This document shows positions 44,600 through 53,997 of a DNA stretch of 64,000 nt, piece after piece. The notes beneath the pieces are model-generated. The model did not search any database and had not been told where the DNA came from. It worked only from the letters and a program-made list of their open reading frames with translations. The number at the start of each line of letters is the position of its first letter. Position 1 is the stretch's first letter. Origin of the DNA: Herpetosiphon giganteus (GTDB taxonomy: Bacteria > Chloroflexota > Chloroflexia > Chloroflexales > Herpetosiphonaceae); assembly GCF_016907925.1 (NCBI RefSeq), contig NZ_JAFBCZ010000001.1:186001-250000 (forward strand), read 5' to 3'. Position numbers and translations under genes: made by a program.

Positions 44600-46444
44600 A
44601 TGTGTGGTATTGTTGGATACGTTGGCCCACGCGAAGCAACCGATGTAATTGTGCGGGGCTTGGAGTTATTGGAATATCGCGGCTACGATTCGGCTGGCAT
44701 CGCCATTTTAGAGGATGCTGAGTTTCAAATGCGCCGCTCGGTTGGCAAGCTGGTCAATTTGCGCCGCCGTTTAAATACAGAACCAACCGCTGGTCATCAG
44801 GGCATTGGCCACACCCGCTGGGCAACTCACGGCGCTGTCACCGAAGCCAATGCCCACCCGCACCGCGATAATAGTGGCCGCGTGGTGGTGATTCAAAATG
44901 GGATTGTTGAGAATTATCTCGAACTCAAAAACCGTTTGATTGCGCAGGGCATTCGCTTTCATTCGCAAACCGATACCGAAGTTATTGCCCAAATGCTGGG
45001 CTTGTATACTGCCGAATATGGCGATTTTCAACGTGCCTTTGGCCAAGTGATGAGTGAATTACGCGGTGGTAACGCTGTGGTGGCAATGGATCAACAGCAA
45101 CCTGATTTGATTTTGGCAGCACGGATTGGCAATGCTGGCGCAGTGGTCATTGGCCATGGCGATGATGAAAATTTCGTTGCCTCGGATTTGCCAGCGATTG
45201 TCGATTACACCCAACAAATGATTTTCTTGGAAGATGGCGAGATGGCATTGGTGCGCTCGACTGGCGTGGAATACATCAAACTTGATGGCACGCCGATCAG
45301 CAAAACCACCACCACCGTTGCTTGGGACCCAGTTTCAGCAGCCAAAGGTGGCTACAAGCACTTTATGCACAAGGAGATTTTCGAGCAACCACGCACGACC
45401 GCTGATACTCTGCGCGGTCGCGTTGACATTGATACTGGGCGGATTGATTTGGACGGCTTGACCTTGAGCGATGCAGAAATGCAAAAGCTTGATTGCATCT
45501 ATGCAGTTGCCTGTGGTACTGCCTGGCATGCCTGTTTGATCAACAAATATTTTATCGAAACCTTGGCTCGGGTGCGGGTGGAAGTCGATTATGGCTCAGA
45601 ATTTCGCTATCGTAACCCAGTAATGAACGAGCGCACCTTATTATTGGCCTTAACCCAATCGGGCGAGACCGTTGATACCTTGGCGGCAATGGCCGAAGCG
45701 CTCGAACAAGGCGTAAAAAGTGTAGCCATTTTGAACGCCATTGGCTCGCAGGCTGGGCGCTTAGCCGATGGTGGCGCAATCTACATTCACTCAGGGCCGG
45801 AAATTTCGGTGGCCTCGACCAAAGTCTTTACCGGAATGTTGATGGCCGGCTATCTCTTTGCCTTACGTTTGGCCCAAGCCCGTGGCACGCTCACCAGCGC
45901 CGAAATTCGCGAGCATATCCAAGCGCTGATCGAAATTCCAGCCAAGATCGATACCATGCTCAAAGATACAACCCAGTATGATCAACTGGCCGATTTGTAT
46001 CATCACTCAACCGATATGCTCTACCTTGGGCGTTGGGTCAATGCTCCGATTGCGCTCGAAGGTGCGCTGAAGATGAAGGAAATTAGCTATATTCATGCTG
46101 AAGGCTACCCAGCTGGCGAGATGAAGCATGGCCCAATTGCCTTGATCGACGAGCGTATGCCAGTAATTTGTATTGCAACCAAAGATCATGTCTACGAAAA
46201 GATGCTCTCGAATGTTGAGCAAGTACTGGCCCGTGGAGGCAAAGTGATTGCCTTGGTCAATCCAAACGATGAACTGGTGCGCTCAAAAGCCCATCATGTG
46301 ATCGAAGTACCCGAAACCACACCCTTGCTGGCCGCAGTCTTAAACGTGATTCCAATGCAACTCTTCTCGTATGCCATGGCCGTCCGCCGTGGCGCAGACG
46401 TTGACCAACCACGCAACCTCGCCAAATCGGTAACGGTTGAGTAG
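44600..46444 (+). CDS. glmS: glutamine--fructose-6-phosphate aminotransferase (isomerising)
   Basis: The 614-residue protein is a complete GlmS. The N-terminal nucleophile follows the initiator Met (MCGIVGYVG), the glutaminase domain covers residues 1-240 and two SIS domains follow (LALTQSGETVDTLAAM and the second near LGRWVNAPIALEGALKMKEI). It makes glucosamine-6-phosphate, the first step of amino-sugar supply for the wall. The C-terminus NLAKSVTVE is identical to that of E. coli GlmS as I recall it, which is the region that TnsD reads at attTn7. The stop codon is at 46442-46444. It is controlled by the ribozyme upstream. The mobile element starts 26 bases after the stop and leaves the gene intact. 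Confidence 0.97.
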   Translation: MCGIVGYVGPREATDVIVRGLELLEYRGYDSAGIAILEDAEFQMRRSVGKLVNLRRRLNTEPTAGHQGIGHTRWATHGAVTEANAHPHRDNSGRVVVIQNGIVENYLELKNRLIAQGIRFHSQTDTEVIAQMLGLYTAEYGDFQRAFGQVMSELRGGNAVVAMDQQQPDLILAARIGNAGAVVIGHGDDENFVASDLPAIVDYTQQMIFLEDGEMALVRSTGVEYIKLDGTPISKTTTTVAWDPVSAAKGGYKHFMHKEIFEQPRTTADTLRGRVDIDTGRIDLDGLTLSDAEMQKLDCIYAVACGTAWHACLINKYFIETLARVRVEVDYGSEFRYRNPVMNERTLLLALTQSGETVDTLAAMAEALEQGVKSVAILNAIGSQAGRLADGGAIYIHSGPEISVASTKVFTGMLMAGYLFALRLAQARGTLTSAEIREHIQALIEIPAKIDTMLKDTTQYDQLADLYHHSTDMLYLGRWVNAPIALEGALKMKEISYIHAEGYPAGEMKHGPIALIDERMPVICIATKDHVYEKMLSNVEQVLARGGKVIALVNPNDELVRSKAHHVIEVPETTPLLAAVLNVIPMQLFSYAMAVRRGADVDQPRNLAKSVTVE

Positions 46445-46465
46445 GAAGTAAGCTCTAGCACCAAA

Positions 46466-46470
46466 TTTAC
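46466..46470. other. predicted 5-bp target site (attTn7) beside the element
   Basis: TTTAC directly precedes the TGT end of the element, 22-26 bases after the glmS stop codon, the position used by Tn7. If insertion was by the Tn7 mechanism, a second TTTAC should follow the unseen far end. Confidence 0.7.
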
Positions 46471-46560
46471 TGTGGAATGGGAATAAAGTTGGAAACTCGA
46501 AAATAAAGTTGGATACTACGAAAATAAAGTTGGAAACTCGAAAATAAAGTTGGAAACTAG
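46471..46560 (+). repeat. glmS-proximal transposon end with four TnsB-type binding sites
   Basis: After the terminal TGTGGAATGG come four abutting copies of AATAAAGTTGGAAACT-type repeats, beginning at 46481, 46501, 46522 and 46542 (period 20-21 bases). They resemble the TnsB sites of Tn7 (AAATAGTTGGGAACT). Four near-contiguous sites in 90 bases is the arrangement of the Tn7 right end. Confidence 0.92.
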
Positions 46561-46600
46561 TATACCTCATTGATCCAAATATTTCAGGGTTCCAACCACA

Positions 46601-46640
46601 AACATCCTGACCATGAGCAGTCATGGTCAGGATGTTTTTA
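46601..46640 (+). terminator. strong terminator just inside the transposon end
   Basis: A perfect 16-bp stem (46601-46616 with 46621-46636), GCAG loop, and TTTTTA. It can end glmS transcripts that run into the element. Confidence 0.88.
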
Positions 46641-46786
46641 TGAGCAAGGATTGAACTTTTATCTGGCCTTTGTTGGATGTCTATAAAGATGGTGTTCTGA
46701 AGTCATGTTCTTTCATCTGTATTTAAAATAGTGATACAACACTTCGCATCTATCAGCTTATGCTTTCATTCAGAGATGCCAGTTGC

Positions 46787-47104
46787 TTAAGAACTCGTCA
46801 TTGGTACTATCCCATCCACGTAGAGAATACATTCTACAAGATCTCCAGAGTGGATAAATACTCTATGGACGCGTCGAGCTTCACACTGAGGAAATATAGA
46901 TAATACCGAAATCTCTAACAGCTTACATAATAGCTCTAGTTCGACGACGGATAACTTGCTCTTTCCTGCCTCGATCTCCACATATCGGCGACGCGTAGTC
47001 CTCAGTAAAGCCGCACATTTCGATACCGATATGCGACGCTCAACACGAGCTGCATTCAAGAGCTTACCGATTTCTTTACTCCGTTCATCTTGATCATATT
47101 TCAT
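46787..47104 (-). CDS. Xre-family HTH regulator divergent from tnsABC
   Basis: The 105-residue protein (from ATG 47104, with GGAG nine bases upstream; an ATG at 47119 is the alternative) contains a helix-turn-helix of the Xre type: IGKLLNAARVERRISVSKCA, LLRTTRRRYVEIEAGKSKLS. The C-terminal part is a small beta domain. It is transcribed away from tnsA across a 260-base AT-rich gap that contains both candidate promoters, so it is probably an autoregulator that limits transposase expression, which is an inference from position. It is the first gene inside the transposon end. Confidence 0.75.
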   Translation of the reverse strand: MKYDQDERSKEIGKLLNAARVERRISVSKCAALLRTTRRRYVEIEAGKSKLSVVELELLCKLLEISVLSIFPQCEARRVHRVFIHSGDLVECILYVDGIVPMTSS

Positions 47105-47129
47105 AGGCAAATGCTCCATATAGGGCTTA

Positions 47130-47157
47130 ATTATATATGGAATAACAAAGGCGGCAA
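47130..47157 (-). promoter_or_regulatory. candidate promoter of the Xre regulator
   Basis: On the minus strand TTGCCG (47157-47152), a 16-base spacer and TATAAT (47135-47130), just before the coding start. Confidence 0.45.
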
Positions 47158-47289
47158 GATTGGATTTATACCGGTAATAATCCGATATGTGTCTATATAT
47201 TTAATATTCTTAGTCAGGAATCTTGTCAACTATTATATATTACCAAATATTGAAATATTTTCGCTTAAATACACAAAAACATTCAATTA

Positions 47290-47318
47290 TTGACTCATAT
47301 TGGATCATGATGTATTTT
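47290..47318 (+). promoter_or_regulatory. candidate promoter of the tnsABCD operon
   Basis: TTGACT (47290-47295), a 17-base spacer and TATTTT (47313-47318), 47 bases before tnsA. Confidence 0.4.
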
Positions 47319-47364
47319 TTAGGCGCAATAATTTACATTTATTAAAAAAAATGAAAGGAAATCT

Positions 47365-48195
47365 ATGGCCAAAAGGCGAAGAGCCACAACACCTGAATCC
47401 ATCCAGAAGTTCATTGCAGCAGGCCGTGGGCAAAACGAAGGACGGAAATATAAGCCGTGGTTGACTATTCAGGATGTACCGTCTACTGGTCTAGTCCATC
47501 GAATCAAAGGAAGTAAACATGGACGTGTGCATCATTTAATGAGCAATTTGGAGCGTGACTACTTTTACTTACTTGATTGGGCTGACGATGTCATTGATAT
47601 TCGCGAACAGTATCCCCTTCTGCCTATCGAGGAAACACAGAATATTGCAAAAACGTGCAGGATAAAGCATCCACGCGATCCTGCAACGAAACATGACATT
47701 GTGATGACTTCCGACTTTGTTATCACCATGGAGAGAGATGGAAAACGCTGGATTCAAGTCCGAACCGTAAAACCATCAGAGAAGCTACGTTCCCAGCGAG
47801 TTCTCGAGAAGTTTGAGATCGAACGGAAATATTGGGAAACACGAGGAATTAACTGGGGAATTGTCACCGAGTTGGATATTCCATCCGTCGCAGTTCGCAA
47901 TATCGATGTGTTGCGACTTTATCGGACGATAACTGATCGTGGTCTTTCAGGCACGGAAATTCAGTCTATTGCCGATTACTTACGACGCAACTTGCGGAAT
48001 GCATTGTTTACATTGGCACAAATTACTACTGAATGTGATGCGGCGATGAGAGTTCGCACAGGGAGCAGCCTCGTCGTTGCTTATCATTTGATTGCAACGC
48101 GTCAATGGATAATTGATCTCCACCGTCCGTTTAATCCCACAGAACTTTTTGTACTCCAAGAACGAAAGGACTCCCATGGATCTCTGCCTAAATAG
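47365..48195 (+). CDS. tnsA: TnsA endonuclease of Tn7-like transposon
   Basis: This 276-residue protein has the expected TnsA length and active site: E63 in SNLERDYFYLLDW, D117 in MTSDFVI and K136 in VRTVKPSEKL, corresponding to the restriction-like Glu, Asp and Lys of Tn7 TnsA. The C-terminal DNA/TnsC-interaction segment FEIERKYWETRGINWGIVTE is also typical. TnsA cuts the 5' strand ends of the element, so with TnsB it gives cut-and-paste rather than replicative movement. AAAGGAAATCT precedes ATG 47365. Its 3' end overlaps tnsB by 20 bases. Confidence 0.95.
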   Translation: MAKRRRATTPESIQKFIAAGRGQNEGRKYKPWLTIQDVPSTGLVHRIKGSKHGRVHHLMSNLERDYFYLLDWADDVIDIREQYPLLPIEETQNIAKTCRIKHPRDPATKHDIVMTSDFVITMERDGKRWIQVRTVKPSEKLRSQRVLEKFEIERKYWETRGINWGIVTELDIPSVAVRNIDVLRLYRTITDRGLSGTEIQSIADYLRRNLRNALFTLAQITTECDAAMRVRTGSSLVVAYHLIATRQWIIDLHRPFNPTELFVLQERKDSHGSLPK

Positions 48196-50422
48196 TCTAC
48201 TTTCTTGGCATGACGAAGATAAAAAACCAAGAATTGAACGGGTTCTCTATATTAACCCTGTCCATGATCTTATCTATACAATCGATATACATAGTCATGA
48301 GGCGCTCCCGATAGCCTATCGCTATGCTGATATTAAAGCAACCCTTCAACGTCATGATATTACAACAATTCAAGAAGAAGCCAACCACCATTCCCTTCTA
48401 CCAGATCCTCCTACCTCTGATCAAAGCATTAGAGATTACCAAATATGGGAATTACGCACTAAAAAAGTGCTAGCTCGAAGAGATCAACGTTGGAATCTTA
48501 TTGAGCCGCTTGTTCAATCCCTCGATATATATGATTATACAAAACGAGGAGAACTCATCCGAAAACGCGCAGAAGAAACCAAAACGACCAAAAAAACAAT
48601 TTATCTCTACTTACGACGGTATTGGCAGGGTGGAATGGTTAAGAATTCCCTGCTTCCCTCTTATGCGAATAGCGGAGGGAAAGGTAAACAGCGTGAACCT
48701 GGTTCGGCAAAACGTGGAAGACCAAATAGCCTTACTGCGACCACTGGTATATCCTTGGGTGTTAATATCGATACGCAAACTGGAATTCTTTTCTTTAAAG
48801 GTATTCAGAAATATTACAATATACCCGAGAAACCTTCACTCAAACAGGCTTTCGCAAAAATAACAAGCGAGTATTTTAGTAAAGCCACAGGCAGTGGCGA
48901 ATTCGGTAAAGTCGAACTTCTTGACCCTGCAAAGCGCCCCACCTTTGACCAATTTCGTTATTGGTACAACAAGTATGGTGATCCCCTTAAGGCATGGTCG
49001 AGGAGGGTTCGTCCTTCACGGTATGAGCGTATGCTCCACCCCGCGATCCATGATGTGACCGCAGTAGCATTTGGACCTGGCTCATGTTTTGAGGTTGATG
49101 CGACAATTGCCGATGTTTATCTTGTCAGTTCGCTTAACCCTCGGCGGATTGTGGGTCGACCCGTCATTTATATTGTCAAAGATGTATTCAGTCGAATGGT
49201 TGTGGGATTCTCAATCCTACTTGAAGGGCCGAGCTGGTTAGGCGCTATGTTTGCTCTCGAGAATGCAACCGCAAACAAAGTGGACTTCTGCAAAGAATAT
49301 GCCATAGAAATCAAGGAAGAAGATTGGCCTTGTCAGCACTTGTGCGATAAGTTACGTGCTGATCGGGGAGAATTCGAAGGCTATAATGCTGATAACCTCA
49401 CCGAAGGACTGAAGATTGAGGTAGAAAATACCGCTCCCTATCGTGCTGATTGGAAAGCAATTATCGAACGCGATTTTGGACTGTGTAATGAGCGGTTTAT
49501 CCACTTTCTTCCAGGTGCAGTACGCGTGCGTGAACGTGGCGAGAAAGACTACCGACTTGATGCTCGCCTGACCCTCCGTGACATGCGGCAACTGATGATT
49601 TTTCGAATCTTAGAATACAACCATACACATCGCCTAACGAACTATGAGTTTGATGAGGCCATGATGCATGCTCAAGTTGAGCCATATCCAATAGATTTAT
49701 GGTATTGGGGCATTCAAAATCGGGTAGGGGCGTTGCGAGTTCTTCCACAGAACACTATCAGGCAAAATCTTCTCTACCGAACGGAAGGGTCGATTACCAG
49801 CAAAGGTATTCGATTTCAAGGGTTGCGATATACATGTTCGACCGCCCACAAAGAGTTTTGGTTTGCGACTGCAAATCGAAAGGGGAGTTGGAAAACAACG
49901 ATCTTTTTTGACCCACGATGTTTAGATACGATCTTTATCCGACATTCAAATGGTGAGATGGAGCCATGTATCTTACTTGAACGCAAAAAGGCGTTCAAAC
50001 GACGAGACTTGTATGAAATTTTGGATTTTTCCATTAGCCGGCAGCAGTCTCAATATAAACGACGTGGGAGGGATGAACAGACAAGGGCTGATTTTGATCA
50101 GGAAATTGAGCGCATCAAATCAAGGGCGCAAAAACGACAAGAAGCGATAGCGAAGAACCGAGATAATGAAAGTGATCGACGACGGATAAAAGGCATACGT
50201 ACCGACCGGCAAGCCGAACGAGAATTGGATCGACAAAATAATTTATGGACTTTTTCCGATCAATCTCCCGCCGAAATTACTGAGGCGATTCCATCATCCG
50301 ATGCGCCGTTGACTGTTACCCCCATCCAAAAACCTCCACGAACAAGGTTCACAGAGTCCAGTACCGATTATGCATTTCTCCGCTCAGTCAGGGAAGATGT
50401 ACGCGAGGCAAACAATGAATAA
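48176..50422 (+). CDS. tnsB: TnsB DDE transposase
   Basis: ATG 48176 (AAAGGA upstream) gives 748 residues. The catalytic triad is D308 (FEVDATIADVY), D396 (LRADRGEF) and E431 (DWKAIIERDF), spaced 87 and 34 residues apart as in TnsB/Mu-type integrases. N-terminal HTH regions before residue 200 should read the AATAAAGTTGG sites at the transposon end. A lysine/arginine-rich C-terminal tail (residues 620-700) fits the TnsC-contact tail. TnsB cuts and joins the 3' ends. The gene overlaps tnsA at the start and tnsC by 8 bases at the end. Confidence 0.95.
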   Translation: MDLCLNSLLSWHDEDKKPRIERVLYINPVHDLIYTIDIHSHEALPIAYRYADIKATLQRHDITTIQEEANHHSLLPDPPTSDQSIRDYQIWELRTKKVLARRDQRWNLIEPLVQSLDIYDYTKRGELIRKRAEETKTTKKTIYLYLRRYWQGGMVKNSLLPSYANSGGKGKQREPGSAKRGRPNSLTATTGISLGVNIDTQTGILFFKGIQKYYNIPEKPSLKQAFAKITSEYFSKATGSGEFGKVELLDPAKRPTFDQFRYWYNKYGDPLKAWSRRVRPSRYERMLHPAIHDVTAVAFGPGSCFEVDATIADVYLVSSLNPRRIVGRPVIYIVKDVFSRMVVGFSILLEGPSWLGAMFALENATANKVDFCKEYAIEIKEEDWPCQHLCDKLRADRGEFEGYNADNLTEGLKIEVENTAPYRADWKAIIERDFGLCNERFIHFLPGAVRVRERGEKDYRLDARLTLRDMRQLMIFRILEYNHTHRLTNYEFDEAMMHAQVEPYPIDLWYWGIQNRVGALRVLPQNTIRQNLLYRTEGSITSKGIRFQGLRYTCSTAHKEFWFATANRKGSWKTTIFFDPRCLDTIFIRHSNGEMEPCILLERKKAFKRRDLYEILDFSISRQQSQYKRRGRDEQTRADFDQEIERIKSRAQKRQEAIAKNRDNESDRRRIKGIRTDRQAERELDRQNNLWTFSDQSPAEITEAIPSSDAPLTVTPIQKPPRTRFTESSTDYAFLRSVREDVREANNE

Positions 50423-51917
50423 GATCTATCATAATCCTTTTGGATGGAGTGGAGATGAAGAAGATGCTATTTATCATGAACAAATCCTGCCGATGTATCA
50501 GGATAATCCCTTGATCGAAGCCTTACCACCAATCCGGCCTTCAGTTGAAGTATTCCGTAATCTTACCAAATTTCCACCAATGAAGTCAGAATATCGGTTG
50601 TTGCCAGCGGAAGAACGTTTGCACTTGATCAGATGCATCGATCAGTTTTTTCAGCCATTGCCACGACATGGACGCTTATTTAGCGATATATGTGGAATGA
50701 TTTATAAAGGGTATATTGCTAGAAACCCTCTTTCAAAAGGATTTTGGAAAACACTAGATGGTAATGTTGATAAGCTCGTTGTCAACTTACGACAGAAAAA
50801 TCATATCGCATATAGAAAAAGTGCGACAACGATGAGCCTCATTGGAATCAGTGGTATTGGTAAATCTCGTAGTCTAGAAGAAGTCCTTAGCTTGTTCCCT
50901 CAAATAATTAATCACCATACCTATCGCGGAGTTCCATTTCCTTGGAAACAGCTTGTGTGGTTAAAGTTGGAATGCCCCCATAATGGTTCAACTCGTTCCC
51001 TCGGACTAGCTTTTTTTGAACAAATAGACTGGATTCTTGGAACAAACTATATGCATGGTTATGCACGTAATGGCCGAGCTACAGAGATGGAGTTGTTGAA
51101 GAATATGGCCAGAGTTGGGGCGATTCATTCATTAGGTGTATTAGTGATTGATGAAATCCAAGCCCTTAGTCAAGCCAAAAGTGGTGGAGCTGAGGAGATG
51201 CTTAATTTTTTTGTAGAGTTAGTTAATACTCTCGGCCTGCCAATTATCTTAATAGGCACATATAAGGCACAAAAACTATTCAGTCAAGCCTTCCGCCAAG
51301 CTCGACGAGCCAATTCCTATGGTGGGGATTCGTGGGATCGCATGAAAGTTGATGAAGATTGGAAACTATTTTTAGAAACCATTTGGCAATTTCAATATAC
51401 AAAACACCCAGTTAAGCTCACGGATCGGCTTGCCGAGACCTTGTACGATCTATCCCAAGGTATCACTGATATTGCAATCAAAGTATTCATTCTTGGGCAA
51501 ACACTAGCCATTAGAACTGGTGAAGAAAGGCTGTCACCAGAATTGCTTATCACAGCATCAGAAAGAGCGCTATCGATGGTACAACCATTCCTAACAGCTC
51601 TGAGAACAAATAATATGGATCAATTTATGCTGATGGAAGATATTCAACCAATTAATCTAGAAATAGCACTCAATGACCTCAATTCAATTTATACCAATCA
51701 ACAATCCTTGGAGCCTCATCTTGATAGTAATGAATCCCTATCTAAGAGGGCATTAGGAATCGATTTAGCAATTGATAGCTCGTCAGTTGATGCCTATGAT
51801 CAACTCAAGCAACAAAATCTTATTAGTGATATAGCCAGCGATCTTAGCTTTCTCTCTAGAAATGGGATGGAGGAATCAAATGAGGCATCAACTGAAAAAG
51901 AGGAGTCAGAAAAATGA
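50415..51917 (+). CDS. tnsC: TnsC AAA+ regulator
   Basis: The 500-residue protein from ATG 50415 has Walker A GISGIGKS at about residue 143-150 and Walker B VLVIDEIQAL near 242-251, with sensor-like IILIGTYKA downstream. TnsC forms ATP-dependent rings or filaments on target DNA, links TnsD/TniQ to TnsAB and sets target immunity. It resembles other Tn7-like TnsC proteins in length and order. The C-terminal 100 residues are low-complexity and acidic and likely bind TnsAB. Start and stop overlap the neighbouring genes (8 and 4 bases), consistent with one operon. Confidence 0.94.
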   Translation: MNKIYHNPFGWSGDEEDAIYHEQILPMYQDNPLIEALPPIRPSVEVFRNLTKFPPMKSEYRLLPAEERLHLIRCIDQFFQPLPRHGRLFSDICGMIYKGYIARNPLSKGFWKTLDGNVDKLVVNLRQKNHIAYRKSATTMSLIGISGIGKSRSLEEVLSLFPQIINHHTYRGVPFPWKQLVWLKLECPHNGSTRSLGLAFFEQIDWILGTNYMHGYARNGRATEMELLKNMARVGAIHSLGVLVIDEIQALSQAKSGGAEEMLNFFVELVNTLGLPIILIGTYKAQKLFSQAFRQARRANSYGGDSWDRMKVDEDWKLFLETIWQFQYTKHPVKLTDRLAETLYDLSQGITDIAIKVFILGQTLAIRTGEERLSPELLITASERALSMVQPFLTALRTNNMDQFMLMEDIQPINLEIALNDLNSIYTNQQSLEPHLDSNESLSKRALGIDLAIDSSSVDAYDQLKQQNLISDIASDLSFLSRNGMEESNEASTEKEESEK

Positions 51918-53782
51918 TGCTTACTCAATTTCCTATACCCTATCCGGATGAACTACTCTATAGTATTTGCGCGAGGTATACCGCACATATGCGCTTCGCC
52001 TCGGCTAACATTGCTGTTGAAGAACTTTTTGGCACACGAAATATTGTAGCTGTTGTTGATCTTCCTAGTCGGCTAGATACTTTAGCCAATAGGCTACCCA
52101 AGTCATTAGGTCTTAATTCGGAACTACTTATCAGCAACCACACGTCATTGCCTTTGTTTGCACCTTTTTTACCTGGTGATGCTCTCCACAGAGTCCGAGG
52201 TTCAATGTTCGGCAATAAGGGGGGAACAGTCCATTCTCGCATTGGTATTATGGCTAGCGGGGTTAAGAGCCTCAGAAAGCTGCGTTTTTGTCCAATGTGT
52301 GTCAATGAAGATCGTTCAAAATATGGGGAATGTTATTGGCATCGGGTTCATAATATCGCAGGAATCAATGTTTGTGCCCATCACGGATGCATTTTACAAG
52401 ATAGCATTCTTTCATTTCAACGACAGAGCACCTATTACGCCTACAACGCAGCAGAAGATTACATACCTGAGATAGAGTTTGCAGATCCGACTCCAGCAAA
52501 TCTGCATCTCTATGCTCTTGCCAAGCAAGCCTATTGGCTCTTAAACAATACATCTAATGCTGATCTGAATGATATGTACACTGTCTATCGAAGATGCCTT
52601 GATTTAAGAGGGTTTACGACGGCATCCAATAGCATTCGTCAGCAGCAACTTCAATCCACATTCATAGATTTCTACACGCCTGAATTGCTTGATACTATAT
52701 CTTGCTCTTTGGAAGATGTTCATCAAACATGGTTATCCCGTCTAGTTGGCGGAGATTACGTAGCACATCATCCTCTTCGTCATCTTCTGGTACTTCATTT
52801 CTTTGGCCACACGCCGGAGAGCGCATTGAAGAGTCTTGATGAACCTACGCCCGATCCATTCGGTCACGGCCCTTGGCCATGTCTTAATCGAGTTTGTCCA
52901 CATTCACACAAAGATGTTATTGAAACATGTAATGTAAGGCGTAGTCGGTATACCCGTGATCGGCCAATTGGGACATTTGCTTGTCCATTTTGTGGATTCA
53001 GCTATATACGGACAGGGCCGGATCAATCTCAGAACTCGCGATATCATATTAGTAAAATCCAGGCATTTGGCTTCATATGGGAAAAGAGACTAGTTGAACT
53101 TTTCGCTCAACAAATCCTGAGCCTACGTGCTATAAGTAAGATCTTGGGTGTTGATCCGAAGACCGTCAAACGTCATGCACAACGACTTATCTATACTGGT
53201 AATAAAACCTTAAATAAAGACCTATCGAACACTAATGCTAGCCGAGATGCGACTGATCTTCTAATATCACATCGACACACATGGCTTAAAGCGATTAAAG
53301 TTTTCCCTCAATTCGGCGTATCCCAGTTGAGAAAACGCTTTAGCGCGTCCTATGCTTGGCTTTACCGAAATGACAAAGCTTGGCTTGTTCTCCATACCCC
53401 AGCCAGATCTAGTCGAATTATCCGTACCAATCGAGTATCATGGCCAGCCCGAGACAAATTGCTAGCACAAGCAGTTCAAGAGGCAGCAACCAGAATTTTA
53501 AGCCAGGAACAATGGCCCAATCAAATGACCTTAGGTGCTATTGGAAGAGAGGCAGCCTGTCTCCCGATCCTACAGCAACATTTGGATAAGCTACCGCAAA
53601 CGGCAGATCGTCTGAAAAGTTTGGTGGAAACGAGAGAGGAGTGGGCTGTAAGGCGGCTCCAATGGACTATTAACCAAGCACAAAATCAAGGACTCATTCT
53701 CAAGGGCTGGGAAATTGTTCAACGCTCAGGCTTAGGTCGTTTCCCCAAGAAATGGTTTGAACATCACGGTATCCCGTTTTAA
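51914..53782 (+). CDS. tnsD: TnsD-type TniQ target selector
   Basis: The 622-residue protein has the TniQ N-terminus (PYPDELLYSICARYTAHM) and a zinc-binding site with C126-x-x-C129 (RFCPMCVNED) and C154-x-H-H157 (NVCAHHG), followed by an extended C-terminal region with further C-x(n)-C pairs (CNVRR, ACPFCGFSY at about 330-360) and predicted helix-turn-helix segments such as LRAISKILGVDPKTVKRHAQ. This is the layout of TnsD proteins that read the glmS coding end and place the element next to it. It is longer than Tn7 TnsD (508 aa). The start ATG overlaps tnsC by 4 bases. Confidence 0.92.
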   Translation: MMLTQFPIPYPDELLYSICARYTAHMRFASANIAVEELFGTRNIVAVVDLPSRLDTLANRLPKSLGLNSELLISNHTSLPLFAPFLPGDALHRVRGSMFGNKGGTVHSRIGIMASGVKSLRKLRFCPMCVNEDRSKYGECYWHRVHNIAGINVCAHHGCILQDSILSFQRQSTYYAYNAAEDYIPEIEFADPTPANLHLYALAKQAYWLLNNTSNADLNDMYTVYRRCLDLRGFTTASNSIRQQQLQSTFIDFYTPELLDTISCSLEDVHQTWLSRLVGGDYVAHHPLRHLLVLHFFGHTPESALKSLDEPTPDPFGHGPWPCLNRVCPHSHKDVIETCNVRRSRYTRDRPIGTFACPFCGFSYIRTGPDQSQNSRYHISKIQAFGFIWEKRLVELFAQQILSLRAISKILGVDPKTVKRHAQRLIYTGNKTLNKDLSNTNASRDATDLLISHRHTWLKAIKVFPQFGVSQLRKRFSASYAWLYRNDKAWLVLHTPARSSRIIRTNRVSWPARDKLLAQAVQEAATRILSQEQWPNQMTLGAIGREAACLPILQQHLDKLPQTADRLKSLVETREEWAVRRLQWTINQAQNQGLILKGWEIVQRSGLGRFPKKWFEHHGIPF

Positions 53783-53804
53783 ATCTTCAAACTGCTAGAC
53801 GGCA

Positions 53805-53863
53805 TGTTCAGGTAATCTTATTGGCAATGTCTATGTTCATCTGCTAGTAAGATTACCTGAACA
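53805..53863. repeat. 16-bp perfect inverted repeat after tnsD
   Basis: TGTTCAGGTAATCTTA (53805-53820) and TAAGATTACCTGAACA (53848-53863) flank 27 bases, 22 bases after the tnsD stop. There is no T run, so it may be a protein-binding site, a recombination site or a terminator of another kind; it sits between convergent genes. Confidence 0.8.
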
Positions 53864-53997
53864 CATTAGTTCACCATCACGATGCATTATGGATATAAGA
53901 TTGAGGAATGAGAGAATGCAAGAACACACCGAGCTAATACAACTGTGTCTCATGCTATACCATATCAACCCAATAATAAATGAGCCATTTTATTCAA

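Noticed and set aside
46586-46607. 3' end of a tRNA gene inside the transposon end (GGTTCCAACC followed by CCACAAACATCC)
   Set aside because: No acceptor, anticodon or D arm precedes it; the similarity to the tRNA-Gly 3' flank is 12 bases and may be chance.
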